Source of the DNA: an uncultured Pelagibacteraceae bacterium
GTDB lineage: Bacteria > Pseudomonadota > Alphaproteobacteria > Pelagibacterales > Pelagibacteraceae
Assembly (NCBI GenBank): GCA_902630665.1
Contig: CACOVP010000003.1
Coordinates: 1 to 64,000, forward strand
DNA: 64,000 bases
Reading direction: 5' to 3'
The notes beneath the pieces were generated by a model. The model was not told the DNA's origin. It saw nothing but the letters and a program-made list of their open reading frames with translations, and did not search any database. Made by a program: the position numbers and the translations under genes. The first letter of the stretch is position 1, and each line of letters begins with the position of its first letter. This document shows, in pieces, positions 27,849-37,911 of the stretch.

Positions 27849-29257
27849 TCTTTAAATAGTAATTTTTTGAAAATTAAAAAAATAGATATTAACTCAATTT
27901 TCCCTATAATCATAAAAATAATTAAACTTATTTTTGACGATAATAACAAGTTATTAAATTCTAATTTCCCTAAACCATACATCTCAGAATTTACAGTATT
28001 AGTTAAAGTCAAAATAGATAATTTAAAAGACCTTTCAAAACCAATTTCATCTAAAACTAAAAAGCTTGATAAAATAAACAAACTTATGAAAAAGGATATA
28101 AATATTAAAAAAGATATTTTGACACTTTCGTCTGTTATTTTGTTTTCTGAATTAAATATTGTTTTATTTATTACACTATTTGGGCTTATTAGTTTAAATA
28201 TTTCAGAAGATGTTATTTTTAAAAGTATATAAAATCTACTAAATTTAATTCCAGAGGAATTTGAAACTAAAGATCCACCTATTATTGTTATTAAGAGAAA
28301 ATATAAACCTAAATTATTATTTCCTTCCAGTAAGGTTATACCTGAGTTAGCAAAACTACTCATGACGCTTATAATAATATCAAAAGCATCAAAACTGTTA
28401 AAATAAACCATTAATATAAATAATAGAGATATTCCAATTAAATAAAGGTCCTCGTTATGATTTTTAAGGAGTATTTTTTTATTATAAATATTAAATATCA
28501 AATAAAAATTTAACATTGATAAAAGTAAAGAAAAAATTAATACGATTTTCTGTAGATTTGTAGATATAATTTCATTTAAATTATTTGAAGGTAAAAATCC
28601 TCCGTTTGATATTAATGACATTGTTAGATTTAAAGAATTAAAAAGTCTAACACCTGAAATATTCAAAAGAGTTATTAATATTAAACTTGAAACACAATAT
28701 ATTATAAATATTTTTAAAATATTGTTTTGAATATTTTCCCTAGACTTTAAATTGCTATCACCACAATAAGTTAAATTTGTCATTTTATAATTAAACCCTG
28801 AATTAGAAAAAACCAAAATTAAAAAAAATAGAAAATATAATCCTCCAATCCATTGAGATGAGGATCTCCAAAGAATTAGTGTTGGATCAAGATATTTTAT
28901 ATTGTTAAATATTGAGAATCCTGTACCAGTCAATCCTGAAATGGATTCAAAAAATGCATTTGCAAAAGTAATTTTAAAATTACTCAAATAAAACGGTATA
29001 GAAACTAAAAAACCTAGAATTAAATATAAAGCTATAACCAAAACTAGTTGATCAATAAAATTTATTTTTTTATTTGATTTCCTGCCAATTAAGTAAAATC
29101 CAGAGCTAAAAATTATAGATAATAATAAAGTTAAAAAGTAAGAGTTAATACTCAAAAAATAATCAAAATAAGAGGCATATAGAATATTAATAAAAGCTAA
29201 TAGACTTAACGGTATACAAAAAAGCCCTAAATAAAAGCTGATACTTTTTAAATTCAT
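27845..29257 (-). CDS. trkH: Trk-type potassium uptake protein, membrane subunit
   Basis: 470 aa polytopic; FFESISGLTGTGFSIF, SMSLISNGGFLPS, SSFANSGITLL, GGSLVSNSSGIKFSRF pore-loop pattern; adjacent to trkA. Confidence 0.88.
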   Translation of the reverse strand: MNLKSISFYLGLFCIPLSLLAFINILYASYFDYFLSINSYFLTLLLSIIFSSGFYLIGRKSNKKINFIDQLVLVIALYLILGFLVSIPFYLSNFKITFANAFFESISGLTGTGFSIFNNIKYLDPTLILWRSSSQWIGGLYFLFFLILVFSNSGFNYKMTNLTYCGDSNLKSRENIQNNILKIFIIYCVSSLILITLLNISGVRLFNSLNLTMSLISNGGFLPSNNLNEIISTNLQKIVLIFSLLLSMLNFYLIFNIYNKKILLKNHNEDLYLIGISLLFILMVYFNSFDAFDIIISVMSSFANSGITLLEGNNNLGLYFLLITIIGGSLVSNSSGIKFSRFYILLKITSSEIFKLISPNSVINKTIFNSENKITDESVKISFLIFISFFISLFILSSFLVLDEIGFERSFKLSILTLTNTVNSEMYGLGKLEFNNLLLSSKISLIIFMIIGKIELISIFLIFKKLLFKD

Positions 29258-29262
29258 TAAAT

Positions 29263-30636
29263 TTAAATAGAACCTAAACTAAAGATACTTTCAACGGCTT
29301 TAAGTTGCTCTCTTTTCGCTAAAAAAACAACTAAGTCATCTTTTTCGAAAATAAAATTTGACCTTGGAATGATTACTTTATCTTTTCTAACGATTGCTCC
29401 AATTCTAATATCTTCCGGTAAATTCGAGTCTCTAATTTGTTTATTAAGCAACTCAGATTTTTCTAGTATTTTTGCTTCGATGAACTCGTATTCACCGTCC
29501 AAAACTGAGTAAACTGTACCAATTGTACCTCGGTGAACGTGTTCCATTATTCTTGAAACTGTGGTCATTCTTGGATCAACTAAATCATCTATGTTTAATG
29601 AGTCTTGCAGAAGATTGTAGTTAGATTTGTTAACTATGGCTATTGTCCGCTTTTTTAATCCTGATTTTTCTGCTAAAACGCACGCCATCATATTATTTTC
29701 ATCATCATTAGTTAAAGCTAGAACTGTCTCTGATCCTTCAAGATTTGCCTCCTTGAGTATTTCTTCATCCAAACCATCGCCATTTAGAACAATTGAAGAA
29801 GATAATTCGTTCGCTAATTCTTCTGCTCTTTTTTTATCCTTTTCTATTATTTTTATTCTTATATCTTCGAAATTTTTTTCTAACATTTTTGCTAAGTTTA
29901 ATCCTATATTTCCACCGCCAATAATTAAAACATTTTTGGAGATTTTCTCATCGTGACCAAAAGCTTTAAGGATAGCATTAAGCTGATCGCTGCTTACTAC
30001 TAAGTATACATTATCATTTTCAAGCATTTGATCATTTTTTTTTAAGTATATAAATTTATCTTTTCTAAGGGCTCCAACTATGTTTGCTTTAAAATCTGGA
30101 TATTTTTCAGTTAATTTTTTTAAAGGAATATTTTTTATAGGGCAGTTTTTTTCTATGGAAATTTCGAGCATTTTAACTTTATTTTTTCCAAAAGGGACAT
30201 TATCAAGAGCGCCCGGTGCCTCTAATCTTCTATACAAGGACTTTGCAACTTCTATTTCTGGAGAAATTATTACGTCAATAGGAATATTAGATTTGTTGTA
30301 TAATTTTCCCCATTTTCCATCTAAAAATTCTTTAGTCCTAATTCTGGCAATTTTTTTAGAAACATTAAATAATGAACTAGCTAATTGACAAACAATCATA
30401 TTTGTTTCATCGTTTTTAGTTACAGCTATGATCATATCCGCTTTCTCTGCACCAGCATTTTCTAAAACATTCGGTAACGTAGCTCTACCTACTATACCTT
30501 TAACATCTTGGGTATCGTTAATTTTTTTTATATCTTCAGAAGATTGATCTACCACTGTTACTGAATGACCTTGGGAAGATAATTGTTTACTTATTGAAAA
30601 GCCGACCTTGCCAGCCCCACATATGATTATATTCAT
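29263..30636 (-). CDS. trkA: Trk system potassium uptake protein TrkA
   Basis: Two Rossmann/TrkA-N domains: IIICGAGKVGFSISKQL and VLIIGGGNIGLNLAKML. Confidence 0.94.
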   Translation of the reverse strand: MNIIICGAGKVGFSISKQLSSQGHSVTVVDQSSEDIKKINDTQDVKGIVGRATLPNVLENAGAEKADMIIAVTKNDETNMIVCQLASSLFNVSKKIARIRTKEFLDGKWGKLYNKSNIPIDVIISPEIEVAKSLYRRLEAPGALDNVPFGKNKVKMLEISIEKNCPIKNIPLKKLTEKYPDFKANIVGALRKDKFIYLKKNDQMLENDNVYLVVSSDQLNAILKAFGHDEKISKNVLIIGGGNIGLNLAKMLEKNFEDIRIKIIEKDKKRAEELANELSSSIVLNGDGLDEEILKEANLEGSETVLALTNDDENNMMACVLAEKSGLKKRTIAIVNKSNYNLLQDSLNIDDLVDPRMTTVSRIMEHVHRGTIGTVYSVLDGEYEFIEAKILEKSELLNKQIRDSNLPEDIRIGAIVRKDKVIIPRSNFIFEKDDLVVFLAKREQLKAVESIFSLGSI

Positions 30637-30637
30637 T

Positions 30638-32011
30638 TTAATTTATTCCTTTAATTCCTAAAGATTTTAGTTTTCTGTGAAGAGCAGATCTCTCCATTCC
30701 AATAAAATCAGCTGTTTTAGAGATATTGCCGTGATTTTTTTTTAGTTGAGTTATAAGATATTCTTTTTCAAAATGCTCTCTAGCCTCTTTCAATGGTGAT
30801 GTTAAAGATCTTTCTAGTAAATTTTTATTTGTCAATGATCTAGATGAAGGATTTAAAATATCGTCTATTAATTTATTAATATTTTCTTTAGACTCATTTC
30901 CTGATAAAATTGTAATTCTTTCAACTAAATTACGTAACTCCCGAACATTTCCGGGCCAATTATAAGTAAACAAACTATCATTATTAATATCTATTTTTGG
31001 TTGTTGCACTCCATTAATTTCTGATAATTTTTCTTTAAAATATTTGATTAGTAAAGGAATATCTTCTGTTCTTGAATTCAATGGTGTTAATTCAATTGGC
31101 ATAACATTTAATCTATGAAATAAGTCCTCTCTAAATTTCTTTACTTCAACTAGATCATTTAAGTCTTTTGATGTTGATGATATAAGCCTAATATTTACGT
31201 TTATATCTTTTTTGCCATTTAACCTTTTGAATTTTTGATCTATCAAAACTCTCAATATGTTCGCTTGTGTATCAAAAGGTATCTCAGAAACTTCATCGAT
31301 CAATAATGTTCCTTTGTTTGCTCTTTCTAAGGCACCAAATGAAATATTTCCATCTTCAAATTCTTCACCAAAAAGCTCTTTTTCATAGGTATTTTCTTTG
31401 AGTAAAGCAGCATTAATAATTACAAAAGGTTCAGATGATCTTGAAGAGTTTTTATGTATTTTTCTCGCGACTAATTCTTTTCCGCTACCTGTTGGTCCAG
31501 AAATTAATACCCTACTTTCTGAAGAAGAGAGTTTATCTATAATTTTCTTTACTTTAAGTATGGCTGGACTATTTCCAATTAATTCAAATGAATGAAATAG
31601 TTTGTTTTCAATAATATTTTTTTCTTTTTTGAGTTCGAAAGACTCGAAGGCTCTATTTATATAATTTAATAATTTATCTAAGGAAAATGAAGCACCTTTT
31701 TCCATGAATTCATATGCGCCTAACCTTAATGACTCTAAAGCTATTTGAACTGTCGCATGTCCCGAAATCATTATTACTGGCAACAATTTGTTTTTTTTCA
31801 TAATCATTTTTAACAAATCTATTCCATCTTTATCTGGTTTATCTAATTTAATATCTATAATTGCTAAATCAGGTAATTTTTTTTGTATCTCATAAGTTGC
31901 TTGATCATAATTAGCAGCAGATCTTATCTCAAAATTTTTCTCTTTTAAGATGTTGCAAATTAAATTTCTTATATCTGGATTGTCGTCAATTACTAATATC
32001 TCTTTTTGCAT
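30638..32011 (-). CDS. ntrX: NtrX-type response regulator with AAA+ domain
   Basis: Receiver domain (ILVIDDNPDIRNLI, AIIDIKL, MISGHA), AAA+ (ISGPTGSGKELVARKIH, GTLLIDEVSEIP), Fis-type HTH (GNISKTADFIGMERSALHRKLKSLGI); next to ntrY. Confidence 0.92.
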   Translation of the reverse strand: MQKEILVIDDNPDIRNLICNILKEKNFEIRSAANYDQATYEIQKKLPDLAIIDIKLDKPDKDGIDLLKMIMKKNKLLPVIMISGHATVQIALESLRLGAYEFMEKGASFSLDKLLNYINRAFESFELKKEKNIIENKLFHSFELIGNSPAILKVKKIIDKLSSSESRVLISGPTGSGKELVARKIHKNSSRSSEPFVIINAALLKENTYEKELFGEEFEDGNISFGALERANKGTLLIDEVSEIPFDTQANILRVLIDQKFKRLNGKKDINVNIRLISSTSKDLNDLVEVKKFREDLFHRLNVMPIELTPLNSRTEDIPLLIKYFKEKLSEINGVQQPKIDINNDSLFTYNWPGNVRELRNLVERITILSGNESKENINKLIDDILNPSSRSLTNKNLLERSLTSPLKEAREHFEKEYLITQLKKNHGNISKTADFIGMERSALHRKLKSLGIKGIN

Positions 32012-33785
32012 CAGCTTTAGGTAGTGAAATACTAATTATTACTCCTCTTTCCTTTTTATTATTTTTAATTGAAAAATTACCCGAATGCTCGTTAATTATT
32101 TTTGATACTATCGGCAATCCTAAACCCGTTCCAGTTTTTTTTGTTGTAAAATAAGGGGTCATTGCTTTTCTTGCGTCTGATATACCTGGTCCATTGTCTG
32201 TCAATCTACAGACTATATAGTCGTTATTGCTATTAATTTCTATGTCAATATTACCTTTAAAATTAAGGTTTTTTTTATTTATATCCTTGAAAGCTTCTTC
32301 TGAATTTTTAATAAGATTAATAAAAACTCTATTAAGCTGATCTTCATCTCCGAAAATAAATTGCTGTTTAGTTTTTAAAGTGAGGGTTATAGAGTTCTTA
32401 GATGTCATTTTAATAAATTCTAAAGATTTTTTGACAATTTCAATTATATCAATTTTCTTTAGTATTGGTCTTGGCATTCTGGCAAAATTAGAAAACTCAT
32501 TAACAAGTTTTTCTATATCTTTAATTTGGCGATTTATTGTTTCCAAATATTTTTCAAATTCTTGTTCATAATTATTTAATTTCCCTTTATATTTTTCTCT
32601 CAAACTATCTATTGACAGTTGAATTGGCGTAAGAGGATTTTTAATTTCATGAGCTAATTTTCTTGCCACAGTTTCCCAGGCTTCGTGTCTTTCGTTAATC
32701 AATAATTTATCTTGTTGTTCTTTTAATCTTTCAATCATTGAGTTAAAGTTTTTATTCAATTGTTTAAATTCCTCATCAGTTTCAAGTTCAGGCACCTTTA
32801 CATCTAACGCGCCTTTACTAATCGAGTCTGAGGCACCGATTAAATTTACTATCGGTTTAGTAAGTCTGGACGCAAATGTAATTGCAATTGACGTTGATAG
32901 AAATAATAATAATGTAACAACTATTATATAAATAATAGCAAAAGTGACCTTTATGCCTGTTTGACTATTTTCTACTGAATAATAAAAACTTACAGCTTGT
33001 TCAGTTTCATTCAAATAACGTAAAATTTCACTATCTATGTTACGTGAAATATAAAGATAGGTATCGACTAAAGAATTTAATTTAGTCATTGCAGTTGTTT
33101 TGTTTTCTAAATTGTTTGAAATAAAAACTGGTTTACCTTCTAAGACCTGCTCATAATCTTCATCTGAAGGAACAACAAACTCTTCGGTAATATCTCTCAC
33201 GTCCGAGAGCAAAATATTACCCAAACTATCGATTAAATATACATCATCTATTCTTCTTAAAATTTTCTCTGACCTCATAATATTTTTAAATCGATTTGGA
33301 TTAGAAAAATAAAAATTTGATGCTCTATTTAAACCAACGCTCATTAAAATGACATCAGACAATACGTTTTCTTTACTTTCATCTAAATAATTTTTTGCTA
33401 CGTCATAAGAATTATTTACAGCTTTAGTGATTTGCTTATCAAAATAATTCTGAATTCCAAAATTAAAAATGAATAAAGAAAATATAGCTACTACAAGTGA
33501 AGGTATAACCGTAAATAAAGAAAAGACAGAAATATATTTTAAGTTGGTTTGAGCCCCTTTTTTATTTTTCTTTCCAGTATAATAAAATCTATAAAAATTT
33601 TTGAAAATAAGGCTAAAAAATATTAAAAGTAAAAAAATATCGATTATGAGTAAAGTTTGTAGGTTTTCATCTGTTAAAGGAACAAAACCCTCATTAATAA
33701 ATGTTAAAAAAGTTACTATCCCCATAAAAATACATAAAAATGAGGATAAAATTATCCAGTTAAAATTTTTAATAATTTTAAACAT
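31986..33785 (-). CDS. ntrY: NtrY-type sensor histidine kinase
   Basis: N-terminal TM segments, HAMP, VARKLAHEIKNPLTPIQLSIDSL H-box, DNGPGISDARKAMTPYFTTKKTGTGLGLPIV. Confidence 0.92.
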   Translation of the reverse strand: MFKIIKNFNWIILSSFLCIFMGIVTFLTFINEGFVPLTDENLQTLLIIDIFLLLIFFSLIFKNFYRFYYTGKKNKKGAQTNLKYISVFSLFTVIPSLVVAIFSLFIFNFGIQNYFDKQITKAVNNSYDVAKNYLDESKENVLSDVILMSVGLNRASNFYFSNPNRFKNIMRSEKILRRIDDVYLIDSLGNILLSDVRDITEEFVVPSDEDYEQVLEGKPVFISNNLENKTTAMTKLNSLVDTYLYISRNIDSEILRYLNETEQAVSFYYSVENSQTGIKVTFAIIYIIVVTLLLFLSTSIAITFASRLTKPIVNLIGASDSISKGALDVKVPELETDEEFKQLNKNFNSMIERLKEQQDKLLINERHEAWETVARKLAHEIKNPLTPIQLSIDSLREKYKGKLNNYEQEFEKYLETINRQIKDIEKLVNEFSNFARMPRPILKKIDIIEIVKKSLEFIKMTSKNSITLTLKTKQQFIFGDEDQLNRVFINLIKNSEEAFKDINKKNLNFKGNIDIEINSNNDYIVCRLTDNGPGISDARKAMTPYFTTKKTGTGLGLPIVSKIINEHSGNFSIKNNKKERGVIISISLPKADAKRDISN

Positions 33786-33833
33786 CTGAAATAAGCATTA
33801 AATATTTATATAAATATAATATAAGTTTATACC

Positions 33834-34979
33834 ATGAGTTTATCTTTAATTATTCTTGCTGCAGGTAATAGCAAAAGATTTAGGTCCAAAATTGGCAAAC
33901 CCTACCAAAAAATAGGAGGCAAATCATTAATTGAAATAAATGTCATAAAAGCTCGAAAATTCGATCAAATTAAAAAAATTGTTCTTGTTTATAACAAAAG
34001 AGACTTAAGTCGTGTCAAATCAATAAAGCTAAAAAATGTTCAGTTATTAACTGGAGGAAAAAATAGGCAACAATCTACCTTTAAAGCCCTAAGATATCTA
34101 ACTAAAAGTAAAGGAATTACAAAAGTTTTAATTCATGATGTTGCAAGACCAAACTTTTCTGAAAAACTTCTTAGGTCAATTCTTAAAAATATCAAAATTT
34201 CGAAAGCAGTTGTACCTGTAGTTAATATTCAAGATGCATTAAAGCAAAAAATTGAATCAAGCAAGGAAGAGTACATTATTGGGAAAAATAGAGATCATTT
34301 TTTCTTAACGCAAACTCCCCAGGCATTTAATTTAAAAGAAATTTATCATCTACATAAAAATAATTTAGGCAAGTACAAAGATGATGATATTTCTTTATAT
34401 ATGGATTTGAATAAAGTTAAGTTTATAGAAGGAGAAAAAAATAACTTTAAAATTACAGATTGGGCAGATTTTGAAAATCTAAAGAATATTTATAAATCTA
34501 AGCAGAGTGTTGGTATTGGATTTGATGTTCACAGATTAGTTCCTAAAAGAAAACTTTTTTTAGCTGGCTTAAAAATAAAGTCTAAACTAGGAACACTAGG
34601 ACATTCTGATGGTGATCCTGTTTTGCATTCAGTAACTGATGCAATTTTTGGAGCTTGTAAAATGGGAGATATTGGAGAAATGTTTTCTGATAAAAACAAA
34701 AAATTTAAAAACATAAGATCAACTATTTTGCTTCAGCAAGTAATTGATATGATAAAGTTAAAAGGCTTCTTTGTTAATAACATCGATATCAATATTATTA
34801 CTCAAACACCAAAAATTAAAAATATTAAAGATAAAATGATTAATAATATTTCTAAATTATGTGAAATTTCAAAAAATCAAATAAATATTAAAGGAAAGAC
34901 AACTGAAAAGTTAGGTTTAATAGGAAAAGAAAAGGCCATTGCTTGCGAAACAATTTGTTCGGTTATAAAATATGATTAA
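33834..34979 (+). CDS. ispDF: Bifunctional IspD/IspF (MEP pathway)
   Basis: N-terminal IspD (LIILAAGNSKRFRSKIGKPYQKIGG, LIHDVARPNF) fused to IspF (VGIGFDVHRLVPKRKLFLAGLKI, LGHSDGDPVLHSVTDAIFGA). Confidence 0.95.
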   Translation: MSLSLIILAAGNSKRFRSKIGKPYQKIGGKSLIEINVIKARKFDQIKKIVLVYNKRDLSRVKSIKLKNVQLLTGGKNRQQSTFKALRYLTKSKGITKVLIHDVARPNFSEKLLRSILKNIKISKAVVPVVNIQDALKQKIESSKEEYIIGKNRDHFFLTQTPQAFNLKEIYHLHKNNLGKYKDDDISLYMDLNKVKFIEGEKNNFKITDWADFENLKNIYKSKQSVGIGFDVHRLVPKRKLFLAGLKIKSKLGTLGHSDGDPVLHSVTDAIFGACKMGDIGEMFSDKNKKFKNIRSTILLQQVIDMIKLKGFFVNNIDINIITQTPKIKNIKDKMINNISKLCEISKNQINIKGKTTEKLGLIGKEKAIACETICSVIKYD

Positions 34980-35475
34980 AACTTTAAATTATTTAATTGT
35001 TACATGTTTTGGAATTGGATCAATTAGATTTGCACCGGGGACAATAACATCTCTAATAACAACTGTTTTTTTATATAGCTTATTTCATATAATAAATCTA
35101 TCGAACAACACCATTCTAATAATTTTATTATTTGTTTTTATTTATTCTTTTTATGCAGTATCTGAATATATAAAACTTAGTGAAAATAAAGACCCTAAAG
35201 AAGTTGTTATAGATGAATTTATTGGACAATCTATTCCTATTTATCTTTATGAGATCTCACATAGAACAGTAAAAGATCCTCAAGAAGCAATGTTATTTTA
35301 TTTGTATATTTTTATTCTATTTAGATATTTTGATATTAAAAAACCCTTCCCGATCAATTTTTTTGATAAAAAATTTAAAAATAGTTTTGGAGTAATAATA
35401 GACGATGTAGTGGCTGGTTTATATGTAGTTCTAACATTGATAATCTTTATGATAATTAAATCTACGTTTTTGTAA
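34972..35475 (+). CDS. pgpA: Phosphatidylglycerophosphatase A
   Basis: FGIGSIRFAPGTITSL, DPKEVVIDEFIGQ, RYFDIKKPFPINFFDKKFKNSFGVIIDDVVAG. Confidence 0.9.
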   Translation: MIKTLNYLIVTCFGIGSIRFAPGTITSLITTVFLYSLFHIINLSNNTILIILLFVFIYSFYAVSEYIKLSENKDPKEVVIDEFIGQSIPIYLYEISHRTVKDPQEAMLFYLYIFILFRYFDIKKPFPINFFDKKFKNSFGVIIDDVVAGLYVVLTLIIFMIIKSTFL

Positions 35476-35954
35476 TGAGTTTAAATAAAAAAATAGTTTT
35501 GTTGCTCAAAAGAAAAAGACTGAACATTGCTTTTGCTGAGTCATGTACTGGTGGAATGCTTTCTAGTTCTATTACGTCAGTAAGTGGATCATCAAAGGTA
35601 TTTACGATGGGATTAGTCACCTACGCAAATCAAGCCAAAACGAGTTTATTAAAAATTCATCCAAAAATAATAAAAAGATATGGAGCTGTAAGTGTTCAAT
35701 GTTGTTTGGCTATGGTTAAGAACCTTAGTAAAATTAGCAAATCAAAAGTCTGTGTTTCAATAACGGGTATTGCTGGTCCTAAAGGAGGATCTAAACAAAA
35801 ACCAGTTGGTTTGGTTTATATTGGGATAAAGGTCGGAAAAAAGGTTCTTGTAAATAAATGTAATTTTAAGAATAAAGGAAGAATTTTTATTCAAAAACAA
35901 ACTGTAAAAAAAACTTTAAATCTATTAGTTCAATTGATTAAACGGGGTAGCTAA
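35475..35954 (+). CDS. CinA C-terminal domain / nicotinamide-nucleotide amidohydrolase family
   Basis: IAFAESCTGGMLSSSITSVSGSSKVFTMGLVTYAN, VSITGIAGPKGGSKQKPVGLVYIG. Confidence 0.92.
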   Translation: MSLNKKIVLLLKRKRLNIAFAESCTGGMLSSSITSVSGSSKVFTMGLVTYANQAKTSLLKIHPKIIKRYGAVSVQCCLAMVKNLSKISKSKVCVSITGIAGPKGGSKQKPVGLVYIGIKVGKKVLVNKCNFKNKGRIFIQKQTVKKTLNLLVQLIKRGS

Positions 35955-36249
35955 ACTCTGGGTTTACAATTACATCTAGAAGATGTGCAGTAAAACTGTT
36001 AAGCAATAAAAAAATTCCAAAAGCAGTTAAATAGAGTATAAAAACTAAAAAATTTCTAGCCCGTTTTCTTTGTAATAGTTGCTTATCTTCGGGAATCCAT
36101 TCTTTAGTTTTAGACTTAAAATCATATGAAAACATCCAATAAGTAAGGTTAGTTTCGTTAGGGTCTCCTGTTCTAATTGTTTTAATATATGAAGATAAGA
36201 ATTTAAAAGTTAAAATAAATAGAATTAATAAAGATGATATTGTAAACAT
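35938..36249 (-). CDS. Small hypothetical membrane protein (103 aa)
   Basis: Two predicted TM segments (N-terminal and NFLVFILYLTAFGIFLLL); immediately follows ratA-like gene. Confidence 0.6.
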   Translation of the reverse strand: MFTISSLLILFILTFKFLSSYIKTIRTGDPNETNLTYWMFSYDFKSKTKEWIPEDKQLLQRKRARNFLVFILYLTAFGIFLLLNSFTAHLLDVIVNPEFSYPV

Positions 36250-36692
36250 TATTTATATAATTTAATTGCTCTTTCTTCAAAAGCCTTGGCAATTTTATTC
36301 AAACCAAGCTCAAAAGATTTTTTCATTATCCCATTCAAAATTGGATTTTTCAATTCAAAATCAATAAAAAACTCTAACTGTGTCGAATTGTTTACTTCCT
36401 TAAATTTCCACTCATTTTTTAAATGTTTTAATGGTCCATCAAGATTAGTTACTATAATCGTATCTTTTTCTTTATAATAAGACACATGACTTGAGAATGT
36501 TTCGTTGAGAATACTTTTCCCTACTTTTAAATCTCCATTAAACGTAATTAAATCTGCGCTTTCGTTTCTATCAAACACTTTACCTTCAATACACCAAGGA
36601 ACAAATTCTGGATATTTTTCAATATCAAGAACCATTTCAACTAATTGCTCTTTTTTACAGGGAATAATTTTTTTTATTGATGCGGAAGACAT
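36249..36692 (-). CDS. RatA/Coq10-type START-domain protein
   Basis: [67 protein letters not shown]. Confidence 0.88.
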   Translation of the reverse strand: MSSASIKKIIPCKKEQLVEMVLDIEKYPEFVPWCIEGKVFDRNESADLITFNGDLKVGKSILNETFSSHVSYYKEKDTIIVTNLDGPLKHLKNEWKFKEVNNSTQLEFFIDFELKNPILNGIMKKSFELGLNKIAKAFEERAIKLYK

Positions 36693-37618
36693 TCAAGCTG
36701 TTTATTTCTTGCATCTTGTAATTTTTTAAAATCTTCATCTGCATGATAAGAAGATCTAGTAAGAGGTGATGAAGAAACAAGTAAAAACCCTTTCGTTTTT
36801 GCTATTTGCTCGAAATCTTTAAATTCATCTGGATGGTAGTAACGATTTAGTGGATGATGTTTTGGAGAAGGTTGCAAGTATTGGCCTATAGTAATAAAAT
36901 CGACCTCAGCAGACCTGAGGTCATCCATAACTTGGGTTACTTCATCTTTATTTTCACCTAAGCCAACCATAATTCCAGATTTTGTAAAAACTTTTTTGTT
37001 AAATTTTTTTGCATTTTTTAAAAGTTCTAATGATGCAAAATATCGTGCCCCTGGTCTAACTGATGTGTAAAGTCTTGGCACTGTTTCTATATTATGATTA
37101 AAAACGTCGAGGTCAGCCTCTAAAACTTTTTTATAGGCCTCACCTTTTCTTAAAAAATCTGGAGTTAAAACTTCTATTGACGTTTTTGGATTTTTTTCTC
37201 TTGTCGCTTTCACTACTTTGTAAAAATGATCAGATCCACCATCTTCTAGGTCATCTCTATCTACAGAAGTAATTACCACATGTTTTAGATTTAAATTTTT
37301 AACAGCTTTAGCAATTTTAGCTGGCTCAAAAATATCCAGATCGCCTGGCTTACCAGTTTTAACATCACAAAAAGCGCAAGCTCTGGTACAAGTATCTCCC
37401 ATAATCATAAATGTTGCATGTTTTTTGCTCCAACACTCAGTGATATTAGGGCAGTTTGCTTCCTGACATACTGTAACTAAATTATTTTGATTAACAACTT
37501 TTTTGGTTTGAAAGAAAATTTGAGAGTCTACTATTTTTGATCTAATCCATTCAGGCTTCTTTTTAATTGGATTAATGGGCTTGTTTACTTTTTCTGGATG
37601 TCTAGGTTTTTGACTCAT
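36674..37618 (-). CDS. lipA: Lipoyl synthase
   Basis: [39 protein letters not shown] double CxxxC cluster motifs. Confidence 0.96.
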   Translation of the reverse strand: MSQKPRHPEKVNKPINPIKKKPEWIRSKIVDSQIFFQTKKVVNQNNLVTVCQEANCPNITECWSKKHATFMIMGDTCTRACAFCDVKTGKPGDLDIFEPAKIAKAVKNLNLKHVVITSVDRDDLEDGGSDHFYKVVKATREKNPKTSIEVLTPDFLRKGEAYKKVLEADLDVFNHNIETVPRLYTSVRPGARYFASLELLKNAKKFNKKVFTKSGIMVGLGENKDEVTQVMDDLRSAEVDFITIGQYLQPSPKHHPLNRYYHPDEFKDFEQIAKTKGFLLVSSSPLTRSSYHADEDFKKLQDARNKQLECLPHQ

Positions 37619-37908
37619 TTTAACTTAATAATAATTTCATCTTTTGTACCGTATCTAAATTTTTCTCTATAAAGCATATCTAAATAATCAAGGTCATTAT
37701 TTTTAATTAGTGATATTTTGTGTTCGAAATCTTTTAATTCGCTAGTAAGCACTTTATTCTTAATCTCAAGCTCTTCATAAATTCTCTTTTTATCAAAATA
37801 AGAGAATAGGCCTCTTTCACCTCCAATTAAGTTTATACTTATATAAAGGGTAAAAAAGATATTAAATAATATAAATTTATTTGTCTTTAAACTTTCAATA
37901 AGTCGCAT
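37615..37908 (-). CDS. FtsB/DivIC-family septum formation initiator
   Basis: 97 aa, N-terminal TM, coiled coil, [22 protein letters not shown]; next to eno. Confidence 0.75.
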   Translation of the reverse strand: MRLIESLKTNKFILFNIFFTLYISINLIGGERGLFSYFDKKRIYEELEIKNKVLTSELKDFEHKISLIKNNDLDYLDMLYREKFRYGTKDEIIIKLK

Positions 37909-37911
37909 AAG

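Noticed and set aside
33786-33833. 16-bp palindrome ATATTTATATAAATAT in the ntrY/ispDF divergent spacer
   Set aside because: Consists only of A and T in a very AT-rich spacer; chance occurrence is likely and nothing else supports it.
36249-36692. Reading the RatA-like gene as a toxin of a toxin-antitoxin system
   Set aside because: The START/Coq10-type domain is a widespread housekeeping family in alphaproteobacteria and no antitoxin partner is visible; the neighbour is a membrane protein.
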